Program-made: the position numbers and the translations under genes
The notes under the pieces: model-generated
The model's input: only the letters and a program-made list of their open reading frames with translations
What the model was told of the DNA's origin: nothing
Databases searched by the model: none
Shown: piece by piece, positions 55,801 to 61,599 of the stretch
Numbering within the stretch: the stretch's first letter is position 1
How the letters are laid out: each line of letters opens with the position of its first letter
NCBI GenBank assembly: GCA_003342895.1
Contig: PTFA01000038.1
Span: 1,871,935-1,935,934, forward strand
DNA length: 64,000 bases
Direction of reading: 5' to 3'
DNA from: Casuarius casuarius
Taxonomy: Eukaryota; Chordata; Aves; Casuariiformes; Casuariidae

Positions 55801-58800
55801 TTTTCCATAATCTTCCTCTCTTTCTAGGCCACATTTAAAGGTTGGATGGACATTATGTATGCAGCAGTAGATTCACGAGAGGTTAGTCACTACTTTGAAA
55901 CTGTGCTTGCTGAAAAGCACCTCTTCAGTTTTCTGCCCTGCTTTTGTGATTTTTCACGTGTTGTTGACATCTGCTGTTTGTCTGTGCTAAAGCTTTCCAG
56001 CAATTATTTCTATCATCTGATGCAAACATCTCATCTGTGAATGACCTGCAGTATCATAACGTTAGCCTGCTCTACCAGTGAGTGGGATTCGACTCCAGAT
56101 CCATACACCTAAATGAGTCTATCCATGGTCTAAGGGTCTCCGTGTCAGCTTGGCATCTAAGCATCTATTACACTTAATGGAGATCTAGTCAATATGCCTG
56201 AAGGATTTAGAGATCTGTTCAGCTCACCCCGGATATCTATATTGATCAGATAAACACCTCTCTAGACTCCATTGACTCTGCCAGCTGGATCTCTGTCGGC
56301 CAGCAGGGGAGTTTAGATCTGTTCTTTTAGTTTTACTTTTATCCCTAATAGTAATAAGAGCTTTTTTTACTGAGAAGAAAAAACATACCTAGGCCAACAT
56401 TTTGAAAAGTAAGAGCTTGAGATTAGACTTCTAAATAGTTTGCTTGATTTTTCAAGTGCTGGGCACTTTACAGCTCCCGTTCTCATCAGAAGAAGATGAA
56501 GGTTGGTTGACACTTGTGGAAAAATGTGTCAAGAATGTCCAATTCAATAACTATTTCTATTGACTTCAGTGGGGCCTGAATCAAGTACATTTGGTAGTAT
56601 CTTAAGTCAGGTTTAAAAAGAAAAAAACATCAGCTTGTTTAGAAAAAAAAATAAAGAAGTGAAAAATAAAGCTAAACTTCATTCACCATTAGTCAAAGAA
56701 TAAATTTTTGTTCTATGGGTTATTCAGTGCAAATATATTCAGCACCAGCATGAATTACATTATCCCACTCTGCAATGATCTAGTCAGAAAATGCAGAAAC
56801 AAACATTGTAAAAGAAGTCAAACTGACAAACTGTCATAGCATTAACACTTTGTTGAAGTATCATTTTTTTAAAGACATACTGTCTGGTTAGTTACATCTC
56901 AAGTGTTTCCTCTGGCATGTCATTTCATCTTTATTTGGCATAGCATAACAGATAGTAGTCACCATCTGATCAAACATGTCCTCTATGTAAAGTGTCCCTT
57001 GATCTGCTATGAGCTCCTAGGATTTCAGTGCATCAAGTAATCACATTTCAAATGTTACCTCCTTCCACAATTTCATGCTCCTTCCTCTAGTACCACGTAT
57101 AAAATTTTGTGTTAAGTACTATTGGTTGTTATAAACTATACCCTACTTCTGTCAGACTTTGCAGTATCAATTTGCAAAAAGAAGATGATTCTGGATTATG
57201 GCCGTGTTGCTATTGGTCATTTTTCATTTTGCTTTTCATTTCTGCAGAAAAATGAACAGCCACGAATGGAATATAGTCTGTTAATGTATCTCTACTTTGT
57301 GAACTTCATCATTTTTGGATCTTTCTTTACCCTGAATCTCTTTGTTGGTGTTATTATTGACAACTTCAACCAACAAAAGAAAAAGATAAGTATACTGGCA
57401 GTGCTCCCAAGCATCAACTCTCTAGCACACTATCTTTAGAGTACAAAGTTCCTGCTAAACATGACATCTGAAACTTCTATTTGCATTTACGATAGCATTT
57501 AATAATGAAGTTAGCAGAAGTAGCATTATGGGTGAGGTTCTTCCTCCTTTCTTTTCCCCTATAACATGAACACACAACTCTTTCCCAAAGTTTCCAAGGC
57601 TATGACATCAGCTCTGCAGCCCCATGAAATGCTGCTCCTACCCTTGGTGCTGAGCACTGCAGGAGACGGTTTATTTAGAAGCTGGTTGGAGACAGATGAT
57701 GTGATAAGTATTTTGGATATTTGACAAGATCAGGATTTGGGGAACCAGGGAAAAGGTTGTTCTTATCCAGGTTTCCATTGCTCTGTTGCTTTCATGTTTT
57801 CTGAACTTGCCAGGTTTCACCATAGAGCTTTTGTTCTGTGAAATATATGGTTTATGCCACTGTGTTTCTTTGGGGCCTATTACAAATTATGAAAAGGGCT
57901 ACTACCCTAGCACACCCAGCAAGACATGAAAAAGAAAGAAATGTTAGTTTCTGGTATTTTAGACTTCTTAGCTACAATAATGCTGCTTTCTCATCAACAA
58001 TAACAGTGAAATTTCTTTATATACTTAGGTGGGGAAGATATCTTTATGACAGAAGAACAGAAAAAATATTATAATGCAATGAAAAAGCTGGGATCCAAGA
58101 AACCTCAAAAGCCTGTTCCAAGACCATTGGTAAGAGGGTCTGAATTCCTCCAAAGAAAAATGCATTGCAAAATTAATTTAATTCACTGAAAAGTGCCTAC
58201 ATTAATATATTGTACATAAATTATTTATAGTGTCTTTACATTGATATTCAAATTGTGCTCTTAAAGTAAATTCCATGTAAAAAAAATTGCACTGAAAGAT
58301 TTTACAGGTTAAATATTTATTAAGTTTTGTGCATAAATATTATTGGATTATATATTCACCTTGGAACTGATTAAATGTCAGAACGAGAAGGGAGTTCTAA
58401 TGTCATTTTTATATTCTACTTTCTTAAATATCTCTGTCCTTATCACAGTTAAATGACTTTGTAACATAAAAATTGAGCTGTTAGTAAATATATACAGACG
58501 AATACTCCCTACTTCTATAGCTAATGCTAGATGTATTTTCTTCCTATAGAACAAATACCAAGGGTTCCTTTTTGACATTGTAACACGTCAAGCCTTTGAT
58601 GTCATCATCATGATTCTCATCTGCCTCAACATGATCACCATGATGGTGGAAACGGATGACCAAAGTGAAACAAAGACTTACGTTCTTAACAAAATCAATA
58701 TACTCTTTGTCGCTATCTTTACTGCAGAATGCGTGCTGAAATTGGTGGCTCTGAGGCAATACTATTTCTCAAATGCTTGGAACATATTTGATTTAGTTGT

Positions 58801-61483
58801 TGTGATCATGTCACTTGTTGGTAAGTAAAACTGAATTGGAAAATTCTTTACTAAATATAATTCTATTCAGAAAAACAAATAGTCAAAATTTATCAGCTGC
58901 AAATGAATGTTGCGATGGAAGCGTAATGTTGGGAAGTGCTGAGGAAAAAGAACTACATAGTCTAAAAAGAAACAATGAAAAATAAAAGATGACCAGAGGG
59001 TAAACAGCTATGGTTACATTAAAATAACATGAAATAGTTTTTTTTAAATATATTATTTAATTTTAATAAATACCAATATTTTAAAAGGAACGCCATGTTA
59101 TATAAATCTTTCATAATGGTTGTTTAGCTTGTTTTTTCCCCCATCTGAACGACAGAATTAATGACCCATAGTACCAATACCACTTTATGCGATTATTTCA
59201 GCTGTTACAGATTTAGTGCTATGATTTTCAACCAATAAATCTTTGATAAGATAAAAATTGTTTCTCTCTGTCATCTGTGCTTGTAATAAAGAATTGAAAT
59301 ATATAGAGTTCAGAATGAGAACATAGACTGTAGGATTCACAGTCCTGAAACTCAGGCATAGCTAATTGAAGTTCAGGCTTCACATCCTCTAACAGAACAG
59401 GAAAAAAAAACCCCAACCCAATTGTGTTATCTTTTATTTCAAGGGATCTCAATGGAAGAATGGGGTAAAGAGCTGAAATCACACTGCTCTTCTGTCAATT
59501 TAACTATTCCTAGTGCCAGTACTGCCAAAATAGCAGAAGGTATTTTGGGGAAGAAGAATATTTATTTTCTTTAACATGAGTTATGTTTTGGGCATCAATA
59601 AGAGTAGAGCTCTTCTTTGTGAAAGGAAGTTCCTGCAGTGGGAAACCAGAAAAATGAATCTAAGCTGTCTAAATCTAACAGGCCAGACCTCTGCTTCTAG
59701 AGCCACTAGACCCATCTGTCAATTGTCATGCAAATTAAATATAAAATAACATCCATGTATAGCTATGTCCCCGAATGAACCGAAAGCCATTGTAGAACAG
59801 CACACTTTAGTTTTGTTTGTCACTTTGTTGCTTTTGCTTACATGTATCTTGACTATATTATCTAAATGATGATGATGACGACATTATTGTTATCTCATGT
59901 GTTAGCTCTGTAGTGTCATTATTTGAGGCTAAAAATTAGAATATAAATATATAACCTGCACTTGCTGAAGTATTCATGCAACCAGAAAACAATCACCCAC
60001 AAACGCTGGCTGATGCGCATATCTAAATGTTGTGCATAGAAAGGTGTTTGCCATCCTTAATACAACAGAAACTATTTTCTGGTGGCTGAAGAACATAGTT
60101 CATAATTGCTGACCTCTACAGCTTTTCTTCCAACTCTGTTAAAAACTGCAACTTCTATTAGGAGTTTTTATGCTAGGGCATTAGCCCAAGGTACTTTTCA
60201 GCTGTACAAATATTATCATTTCATTCCATTACTAATTAAGCAGAAATGTGATCTTCTAACCAACTATTCTTGTCTCCTTTTTAGCCTTACTGCTTTCTGG
60301 AATCGGTAAAGCACTTGAACATTTCTTACCACCTACACTCTTCAGGGTCATTCGCTTGGCTCGAATTGGACGAATACTAAGGCTCATCCGGGCTGCCAAA
60401 GGAATTCGAACTCTCCTTTTCGCCTTAATGATGTCCCTACCTGCTCTGTTCAACATTGGCCTCTTGCTTTTTCTGGTCATGTTCATGTATGCCATTTTTG
60501 GCATGGCTAACTTTGCCTATGTGAAGATGGCAGATGGCATTGATGACATGTTCAACTTCCAAACCTTTGCTAACAGCATGCTCTGTCTCTTCCAAATCAC
60601 AACATCAGCTGGCTGGGATGGTCTTCTCAGTCCTATTTTAAACACTGGACCACCATATTGTGATCCAAACATAAGTGGTGTTGTAGGTGAATGTGGTAAA
60701 CCTGCCATAGGCATTATTTATTTTGTAAGTTACATCATTATATCATTTCTCATTGTTGTAAATATGTACATAGCTGTTATTTTGGAGAACTTCAATGTTG
60801 CCACTGAGGAAAGTACAGAGCCTCTAGGTGAGGATGACTTTGATATATTTTATGAAGTCTGGGAGAAGTTTGATCCCGAAGCAACTCAGTTTATAGCTTT
60901 CTCTGCACTTTCAGACTTTGCAGATGCTCTGGCTGAACCTTTACGTGTACCAAAGCCAAACAAAGTTGAACTCATAGCAATGGACCTGCCCATGGTCAGT
61001 GGAGATAGGATCCATTGCTTGGATATTTTGTTTGCTTTTACCAAACGAGTTTTAGGAGAGTATGGGGATATGGATACTCTGAAATTAAACATGGAGGAGA
61101 AGTTCATGGCTGCCAATCCTTCTAAAATATCCTATGAGCCAATCTCCACTACGCTTAGACGCAAACAAGAGGAAGTTTGTGCCACTGTCATCCAACGTGC
61201 GTACCGGAGTCATTTGCTTCAACGCTCCGTAAAGCAGGCTTCTTACCTGTACCATCGCAGAACTTGTAATGGTGATGTTCTTGGAGAGGATGCTCCAGAA
61301 AAAGAGGGACTTATTGCATTTATGATGGATGAAAACTATGGCAGGAGTCCAGACAAGTCTGAAACTTTGTCCTCAACATCTTTTCCTCCACAATATGACA
61401 GTGTCATAAGAGCCAGTAGTGGCAATCTTACGGTTGAGAGTGAAGAATTGGCAGATAATCAACAATCTCCAGGTATTAAATAG
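25586..61483 (+). CDS. SCN10A: Voltage-gated sodium channel alpha subunit, Nav1.8-like (27 coding exons)
   Basis: Pore-forming alpha subunit of a voltage-gated sodium channel; it opens on depolarisation and lets sodium into excitable cells. Exons: 25586-25840, 27411-27529, 29390-29497, 31066-31194, 32035-32126, 32685-32906, 35367-35424, 36508-36649, 37173-37370, 38349-38531, 39572-39964, 40739-40865, 42862-43100, 43456-43656, 44647-45000, 46342-46776, 47733-47870, 49200-49320, 51783-51937, 52559-52732, 53211-53318, 55044-55322, 55828-55881, 57248-57385, 58025-58129, 58550-58820, 60285-61483. The joined frame is 1998 codons without a break. Seen: four S1-S6 domains, selectivity residues D367, E909, K1414, A1708, IFM at 1480-1482, IQ motif near 1902, PPQY at 1967-1970. 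Known: this clade (SCN5A, 10A, 11A) lies in tandem in amniotes. [12 protein letters not shown], the AYVG loop, [10 protein letters not shown] and the tail PDKSET favour SCN10A; exon 19 and parts of the tail resemble SCN11A or SCN5A. Subfamily sure, paralogue about 0.6. Confidence 0.93.
27411..27529 (+). CDS. SCN10A: SCN coding exon 2 (residues 86-125)
   Basis: Encodes [20 protein letters not shown] and the lead into DI-S1. It is 119 nt, the length I recall for the family. The acceptor is TTTTTTTAAG. The exon ends in CATTC and is followed by ATATCCTTTT, a U12-type AT-AC donor, so there is no GT here. Isoleucine replaces the usual threonine at residue 86. Confidence 0.93.
27530..29389 (+). other. 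U12-type AT-AC intron 2
   Basis: The donor at 27530-27539 is exactly the minor-spliceosome consensus ATATCCTTTT. The intron ends in AC at 29388-29389, with a branch-site-like TGCCTTCAC at 29368-29376 whose A lies about 14 nt before the intron end. Sodium channel genes are known to carry a minor-class AT-AC intron at this place (SCN4A intron 2). Positions 28130-28480 are GC-richer with no recognised content. Confidence 0.9.
29390..29497 (+). CDS. SCN10A: SCN coding exon 3 (DI-S1 and S1-S2 loop, residues 125-161)
   Basis: Reads [17 protein letters not shown], the DI-S1 helix, then [19 protein letters not shown]. It follows an AC acceptor, so it is easily missed by GT-AG models. It is 108 nt against 90 in human SCN5A, so the extracellular S1-S2 loop is six residues longer and serine-rich. 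Donor GA/GTAAGT. Confidence 0.92.
31066..31194 (+). CDS. SCN10A: SCN coding exon 4 (DI-S2 to S3, residues 161-204)
   Basis: [20 protein letters not shown], then [20 protein letters not shown]: the S2 helix with its acidic charge and the S3 start. 129 nt as in SCN5A; acceptor CCCTTAG, donor GTAAGT. Confidence 0.96.
32035..32126 (+). CDS. SCN10A: SCN coding exon 5 (DI S3-S4 and S4, residues 204-235)
   Basis: [20 protein letters not shown], then [12 protein letters not shown]4 gating charges are R219, R222, R225 and K228. It is 92 nt as in the family. N211, before LG, is the residue typical of the neonatal (5N) version in channels with alternative exons 5N and 5A, where 5A has D. The AYVG start matches SCN10A. 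Confidence 0.95.
32239..32350 (+). pseudogene. Decayed duplicate of exon 5 (5A-type)
   Basis: 112 nt after exon 5, a strong acceptor (a T-rich tract then GATTGCAG, ending 32238) is followed by ACACAGTTGAATTTGTGGAC, which reads T-V-E-F-V-D, the start of the adult-type exon 5 (family YxTEFVDLGNVSA). N and SA residues follow with gaps, then homology is lost: no S4 arginines and no usable donor. From that acceptor the channel frame meets TGA within three codons. It appears to be the remnant of the second mutually exclusive exon; the 3' limit is a guess. Confidence 0.75.
32685..32906 (+). CDS. SCN10A: SCN coding exon 6 (DI S4-S5, S5, turret; residues 235-309)
   Basis: [20 protein letters not shown] leads through S5 to [17 protein letters not shown] and the extracellular pore turret ending FEMFVNDS. 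The loop has candidate N-glycosylation sites (NYT, NRT, NDS). Donor CAG/GTGATT. The turret has diverged from SCN5A and from human SCN10A. Confidence 0.95.
32907..35366. other. Intron 6, simple repeats only
   Basis: Contains a TA dinucleotide tract (33335-33400, core 33351-33383) and a tiny tandem repeat at 34762-34820, three units of about 16 nt sharing TGGATATAAA. No exon or mobile element recognised. Confidence 0.6.
35367..35424 (+). CDS. SCN10A: SCN coding exon 7 (DI turret; residues 309-328)
   Basis: [20 protein letters not shown] aligns with the family stretch KNGTSDVLLCGNSSDAG, with a conserved cysteine. 58 nt; acceptor TTTTATAG, donor GG/GTAAGT; phase 1 in, phase 2 out. Confidence 0.93.
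36508..36649 (+). CDS. SCN10A: SCN coding exon 8 (DI pore; residues 328-375)
   Basis: [19 protein letters not shown], then [15 protein letters not shown], the DI pore loop. D367 is the D of the DEKA filter. C368 occupies the tetrodotoxin position: Cys in Nav1.5, Ser in mammalian Nav1.8/1.9, aromatic in sensitive channels. 142 nt as in the family. Confidence 0.96.
37173..37370 (+). CDS. SCN10A: SCN coding exon 9 (DI-S6; residues 376-441)
   Basis: [21 protein letters not shown]6 through [18 protein letters not shown], and the start of the charged I-II linker, ending LLQKEQE. 198 nt, matching the family. Donor GAG/GTAGGT. Confidence 0.96.
38349..38531 (+). CDS. SCN10A: SCN coding exon 10 (I-II linker; residues 442-502)
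   Basis: [20 protein letters not shown] followed by a basic run ([11 protein letters not shown]) and an acidic run (EDYEEEEQ), the family pattern of the first intracellular loop. 61 codons, phase 0 at both ends; donor TTG/GTAATC. Confidence 0.92.
39073..39560 (+). mobile_element. CR1 LINE fragment D, touching the exon 11 acceptor
   Basis: A 5'-truncated CR1 tail. It runs from about CTTCTGGAGAGAGTCCAG (39091) through AGACTGAGGGGGATCTTATC and the ACTGAAACACAGGAAG block to three octamers, TTCTGTGATTCTGTGATTC, ending at 39560. Only TGGGCTTTTAG separates it from exon 11. A pyrimidine-rich tract just before it (39045-39069) looks like the displaced original splice tract. TTGGG at 39068-39072 and 39560-39564 could be a short target duplication. 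The 5' edge is uncertain by some 20 nt. Confidence 0.93.
39572..39964 (+). CDS. SCN10A: SCN coding exon 11 (I-II linker; residues 503-633)
   Basis: Phosphorylation-rich part of the I-II linker. It has the basophilic kinase-type sites KRRFS and GRRAS, the SCN10A-like [13 protein letters not shown], and SCN5A-like stretches ([16 protein letters not shown] and DDCNGVIS). 131 codons, phase 0 at both ends; donor TTG/GTAAGG. Confidence 0.94.
40739..40865 (+). CDS. SCN10A: SCN coding exon 12 (I-II linker end; residues 634-676)
   Basis: Ends in the conserved [17 protein letters not shown]. The acceptor is a tandem AAG-CAG: using the first AG (exon start 40736) adds one glutamine. Phase 0 in, phase 1 out; donor GAGG/GTAAGT. 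Confidence 0.92.
40866..42861. other. Intron 12, nothing recognised
   Basis: Non-coding; one unresolved base at 41320. A diverged GTCTAAGG...CAATGGAGA stretch near 42357-42412 may be a further old copy of the dispersed repeat seen at 11.3 and 56.1 kb. Confidence 0.4.
42862..43100 (+). CDS. SCN10A: SCN coding exon 13 (DII-S1; residues 676-755)
   Basis: [20 protein letters not shown] leads to DII-S1, [19 protein letters not shown], and [11 protein letters not shown]. 239 nt, as I recall for SCN5A. Donor TTG/GTAAGC. Confidence 0.96.
43456..43656 (+). CDS. SCN10A: SCN coding exon 14 (DII S2-S4; residues 756-822)
   Basis: [21 protein letters not shown]3, then the start of S4 (SVLRSFRL, with R818 and R821). 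It is 201 nt against 174 in SCN5A. The nine extra codons make a strongly basic S3-S4 loop, [13 protein letters not shown] at 800-812. Frame and splice sites are intact. Confidence 0.95.
44502..44517. promoter_or_regulatory. Near-palindromic T-box motif in intron 14
   Basis: TCACACCTTGGTGTCA holds two T-box half-sites (consensus AGGTGTGA) head to head, close to the Brachyury-type palindrome; the second half is imperfect. A CRE-like TGACGTAC follows at 44521-44528. Human SCN10A intron 14 is known to hold a TBX3/TBX5-bound heart enhancer acting on SCN5A. This match is in the corresponding intron by my exon count. A short motif alone is weak evidence of function. Confidence 0.4.
44647..45000 (+). 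CDS. SCN10A: SCN coding exon 15 (DII S4-S6; residues 823-940)
   Basis: [20 protein letters not shown] continues S4 into S5. The pore carries [16 protein letters not shown], with E909 as the E of DEKA, and S6 begins [15 protein letters not shown]. The pore turret [16 protein letters not shown] is lineage-specific. 118 codons; donor GTG/GTGAGT. Confidence 0.96.
45001..46341. other. Intron 15, nothing recognised
   Basis: Unique-looking AT-rich DNA with no exon, RNA gene or repeat that I can name. Confidence 0.5.
46342..46776 (+). CDS. SCN10A: SCN coding exon 16 (DII-S6 end, II-III linker; residues 941-1085)
   Basis: [16 protein letters not shown] ends S6; [19 protein letters not shown] follows. 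The linker holds [12 protein letters not shown] at 1052-1063, the ankyrin-G binding segment of the family, but the usual ESD is EN-I-S here, with acidic residues further on (EGFEEDD). The rest of the linker is lysine-rich and diverged. Donor ACG/GTAATA. Confidence 0.94.
47733..47870 (+). CDS. SCN10A: SCN coding exon 17 (II-III linker; residues 1086-1131)
   Basis: [18 protein letters not shown] and [20 protein letters not shown]. This is the least conserved exon and has no ATG. It is supported by the acceptor ATTATTTTCAG, the donor GAG/GTAACA, a fully open phase-0 frame of 46 codons, and weak likeness to the SCN5A segment ESSKQQESQ...SEAEAS. Confidence 0.8.
49200..49320 (+). CDS. SCN10A: SCN coding exon 18 (II-III linker; residues 1132-1172)
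   Basis: [20 protein letters not shown], then [20 protein letters not shown], matching the family SEGSTxD block. The acceptor is TAG-CAG; the upstream AG (exon start 49197) would add a glutamine. 121 nt as in SCN5A; donor GAAG/GTAATA. Confidence 0.94.
49321..51782. other. Intron 18, no feature supported
   Basis: Contains low-complexity TA/CA-rich sequence at about 50850-50950. A 166-codon frame on the - strand (50327-50827) resembles nothing I know and lacks supporting signals. Confidence 0.45.
51783..51937 (+). CDS. SCN10A: SCN coding exon 19 (DIII-S1; residues 1172-1223)
   Basis: [18 protein letters not shown], then [20 protein letters not shown] into DIII-S1 ([13 protein letters not shown]). 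The [12 protein letters not shown] phrase is shared with SCN11A. The cysteine-rich CPCC of mammals is reduced to two cysteines. 155 nt; donor CTG/GTTAGT. Confidence 0.95.
52559..52732 (+). CDS. SCN10A: SCN coding exon 20 (DIII S2-S3; residues 1224-1281)
   Basis: [20 protein letters not shown] through [20 protein letters not shown] to DFLIVQ. 174 nt, matching SCN5A. The last residue is Q where SCN5A has D. Donor CAA/GTAAGT. Confidence 0.96.
53211..53318 (+). CDS. SCN10A: SCN coding exon 21 (DIII-S4; residues 1282-1317)
   Basis: [20 protein letters not shown], then [17 protein letters not shown]4 charges are K1296, R1299, R1302, R1305, R1308 and R1312. 108 nt against 123 in SCN5A, so the S3-S4 loop is five residues shorter. 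An N at 53327 lies just inside the intron, outside the donor GTAAGA. Confidence 0.96.
53319..55043. other. Intron 21, nothing recognised
   Basis: GT-AG intron with unresolved base 53327. No exon, RNA gene or mobile element recognised. Confidence 0.5.
55044..55322 (+). CDS. SCN10A: SCN coding exon 22 (DIII S4-S5, S5, turret; residues 1318-1410)
   Basis: [20 protein letters not shown] and [20 protein letters not shown], then a turret with several N-glycosylation sites (NLT, NSS, NIS, NNT) and the conserved [17 protein letters not shown]. 93 codons, one fewer than SCN5A; donor GTG/GTAAGT. Confidence 0.96.
55828..55881 (+). CDS. SCN10A: SCN coding exon 23 (DIII filter; residues 1411-1428)
   Basis: [19 protein letters not shown]1414 is the lysine of DEKA that gives sodium selectivity. 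54 nt, as in the family; acceptor TTTCTAG, donor GAG/GTTAGT. Confidence 0.97.
56142..56192. repeat. Dispersed repeat, copy 2 (intron 23)
   Basis: GTCAGCTTGGCATCTAAGC and AATGGAGATCTAGTCAA match the copy at 11322-11372 on the same strand with a few substitutions and an equal spacing. Apart from this, intron 23 (55882-57247) shows nothing recognisable. Confidence 0.4.
57248..57385 (+). CDS. SCN10A: SCN coding exon 24 (DIII-S6; residues 1429-1474)
   Basis: [20 protein letters not shown], then S6 to [14 protein letters not shown] at the start of the inactivation-gate linker. 138 nt as in SCN5A. It is followed by ATAAGT instead of a GT donor. Confidence 0.96.
57386..58024 (+). other. AT-AC intron 24 of the U2 class
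   Basis: The intron begins ATAAGT and ends TATATAC. Only AT-AC ends give the family junction [11 protein letters not shown]. The donor looks like a normal GTAAGT with G to A at +1, not like the U12 consensus. Known: SCN4A intron 21 and SCN5A intron 25, at this place, are AT-AC introns removed by the major spliceosome. Confidence 0.9.
58025..58129 (+). CDS. SCN10A: SCN coding exon 25 (inactivation gate; residues 1475-1509)
   Basis: [20 protein letters not shown] and [16 protein letters not shown]1480-F1481-M1482 is the fast-inactivation particle of the III-IV linker. 105 nt as in the family. It begins after an AC acceptor. Confidence 0.97.
58550..58820 (+). CDS. SCN10A: SCN coding exon 26 (DIV S1-S3; residues 1510-1600)
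   Basis: [21 protein letters not shown]1 with [18 protein letters not shown]2 with [20 protein letters not shown], and S3 to [10 protein letters not shown]. 271 nt, matching the family; donor G/GTAAGT. Confidence 0.97.
58821..60284. other. Intron 26, nothing recognised
   Basis: AT-rich, with a short A-run near 59403 and imperfect GATGAT trinucleotides near 59867. No exon or mobile element seen. Confidence 0.5.
60285..61483 (+). CDS. SCN10A: SCN terminal coding exon 27 (DIV S3-S6 and C-terminus; residues 1600-1998)
   Basis: S4 has eight basic residues at every third position (R1620 to R1641), in [18 protein letters not shown]. The pore has [10 protein letters not shown] (A1708 of DEKA) and S6 runs to [19 protein letters not shown]. 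The tail holds the EF-hand-like domain ([18 protein letters not shown]), an IQ motif ([12 protein letters not shown]1902) and PPQY at 1967-1970, a NEDD4-type ubiquitin-ligase site. It ends SPGIK then TAG, without the ESIV PDZ ligand of human SCN5A. Confidence 0.97.
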
Positions 61484-61586
61484 TTCATCAGTGAAAATAT
61501 TGTCAAGAATATTTTAAATGTTCACAGAAGCTGATATTGTAAATACGTGTCAACTGAAGCAGCCTCTTCATTAAACATGCACTGTC

Positions 61587-61592
61587 AATAAA
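61587..61592 (+). terminator. Polyadenylation signal AATAAA
   Basis: First canonical AATAAA after the stop, 104 nt downstream, followed by a GT-containing AAGTTTGTTG. It would give a very short 3' UTR. Further AATAAA hexamers near 62176 and 63714 are alternative ends; mammalian homologues usually have longer 3' UTRs. Confidence 0.5.
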
Positions 61593-61599
61593 GTTTGTT

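Noticed and set aside
60256..61116. Antisense frames opposite the last exon
   Set aside because: Shadows of a conserved coding exon; the + strand carries all the family motifs.
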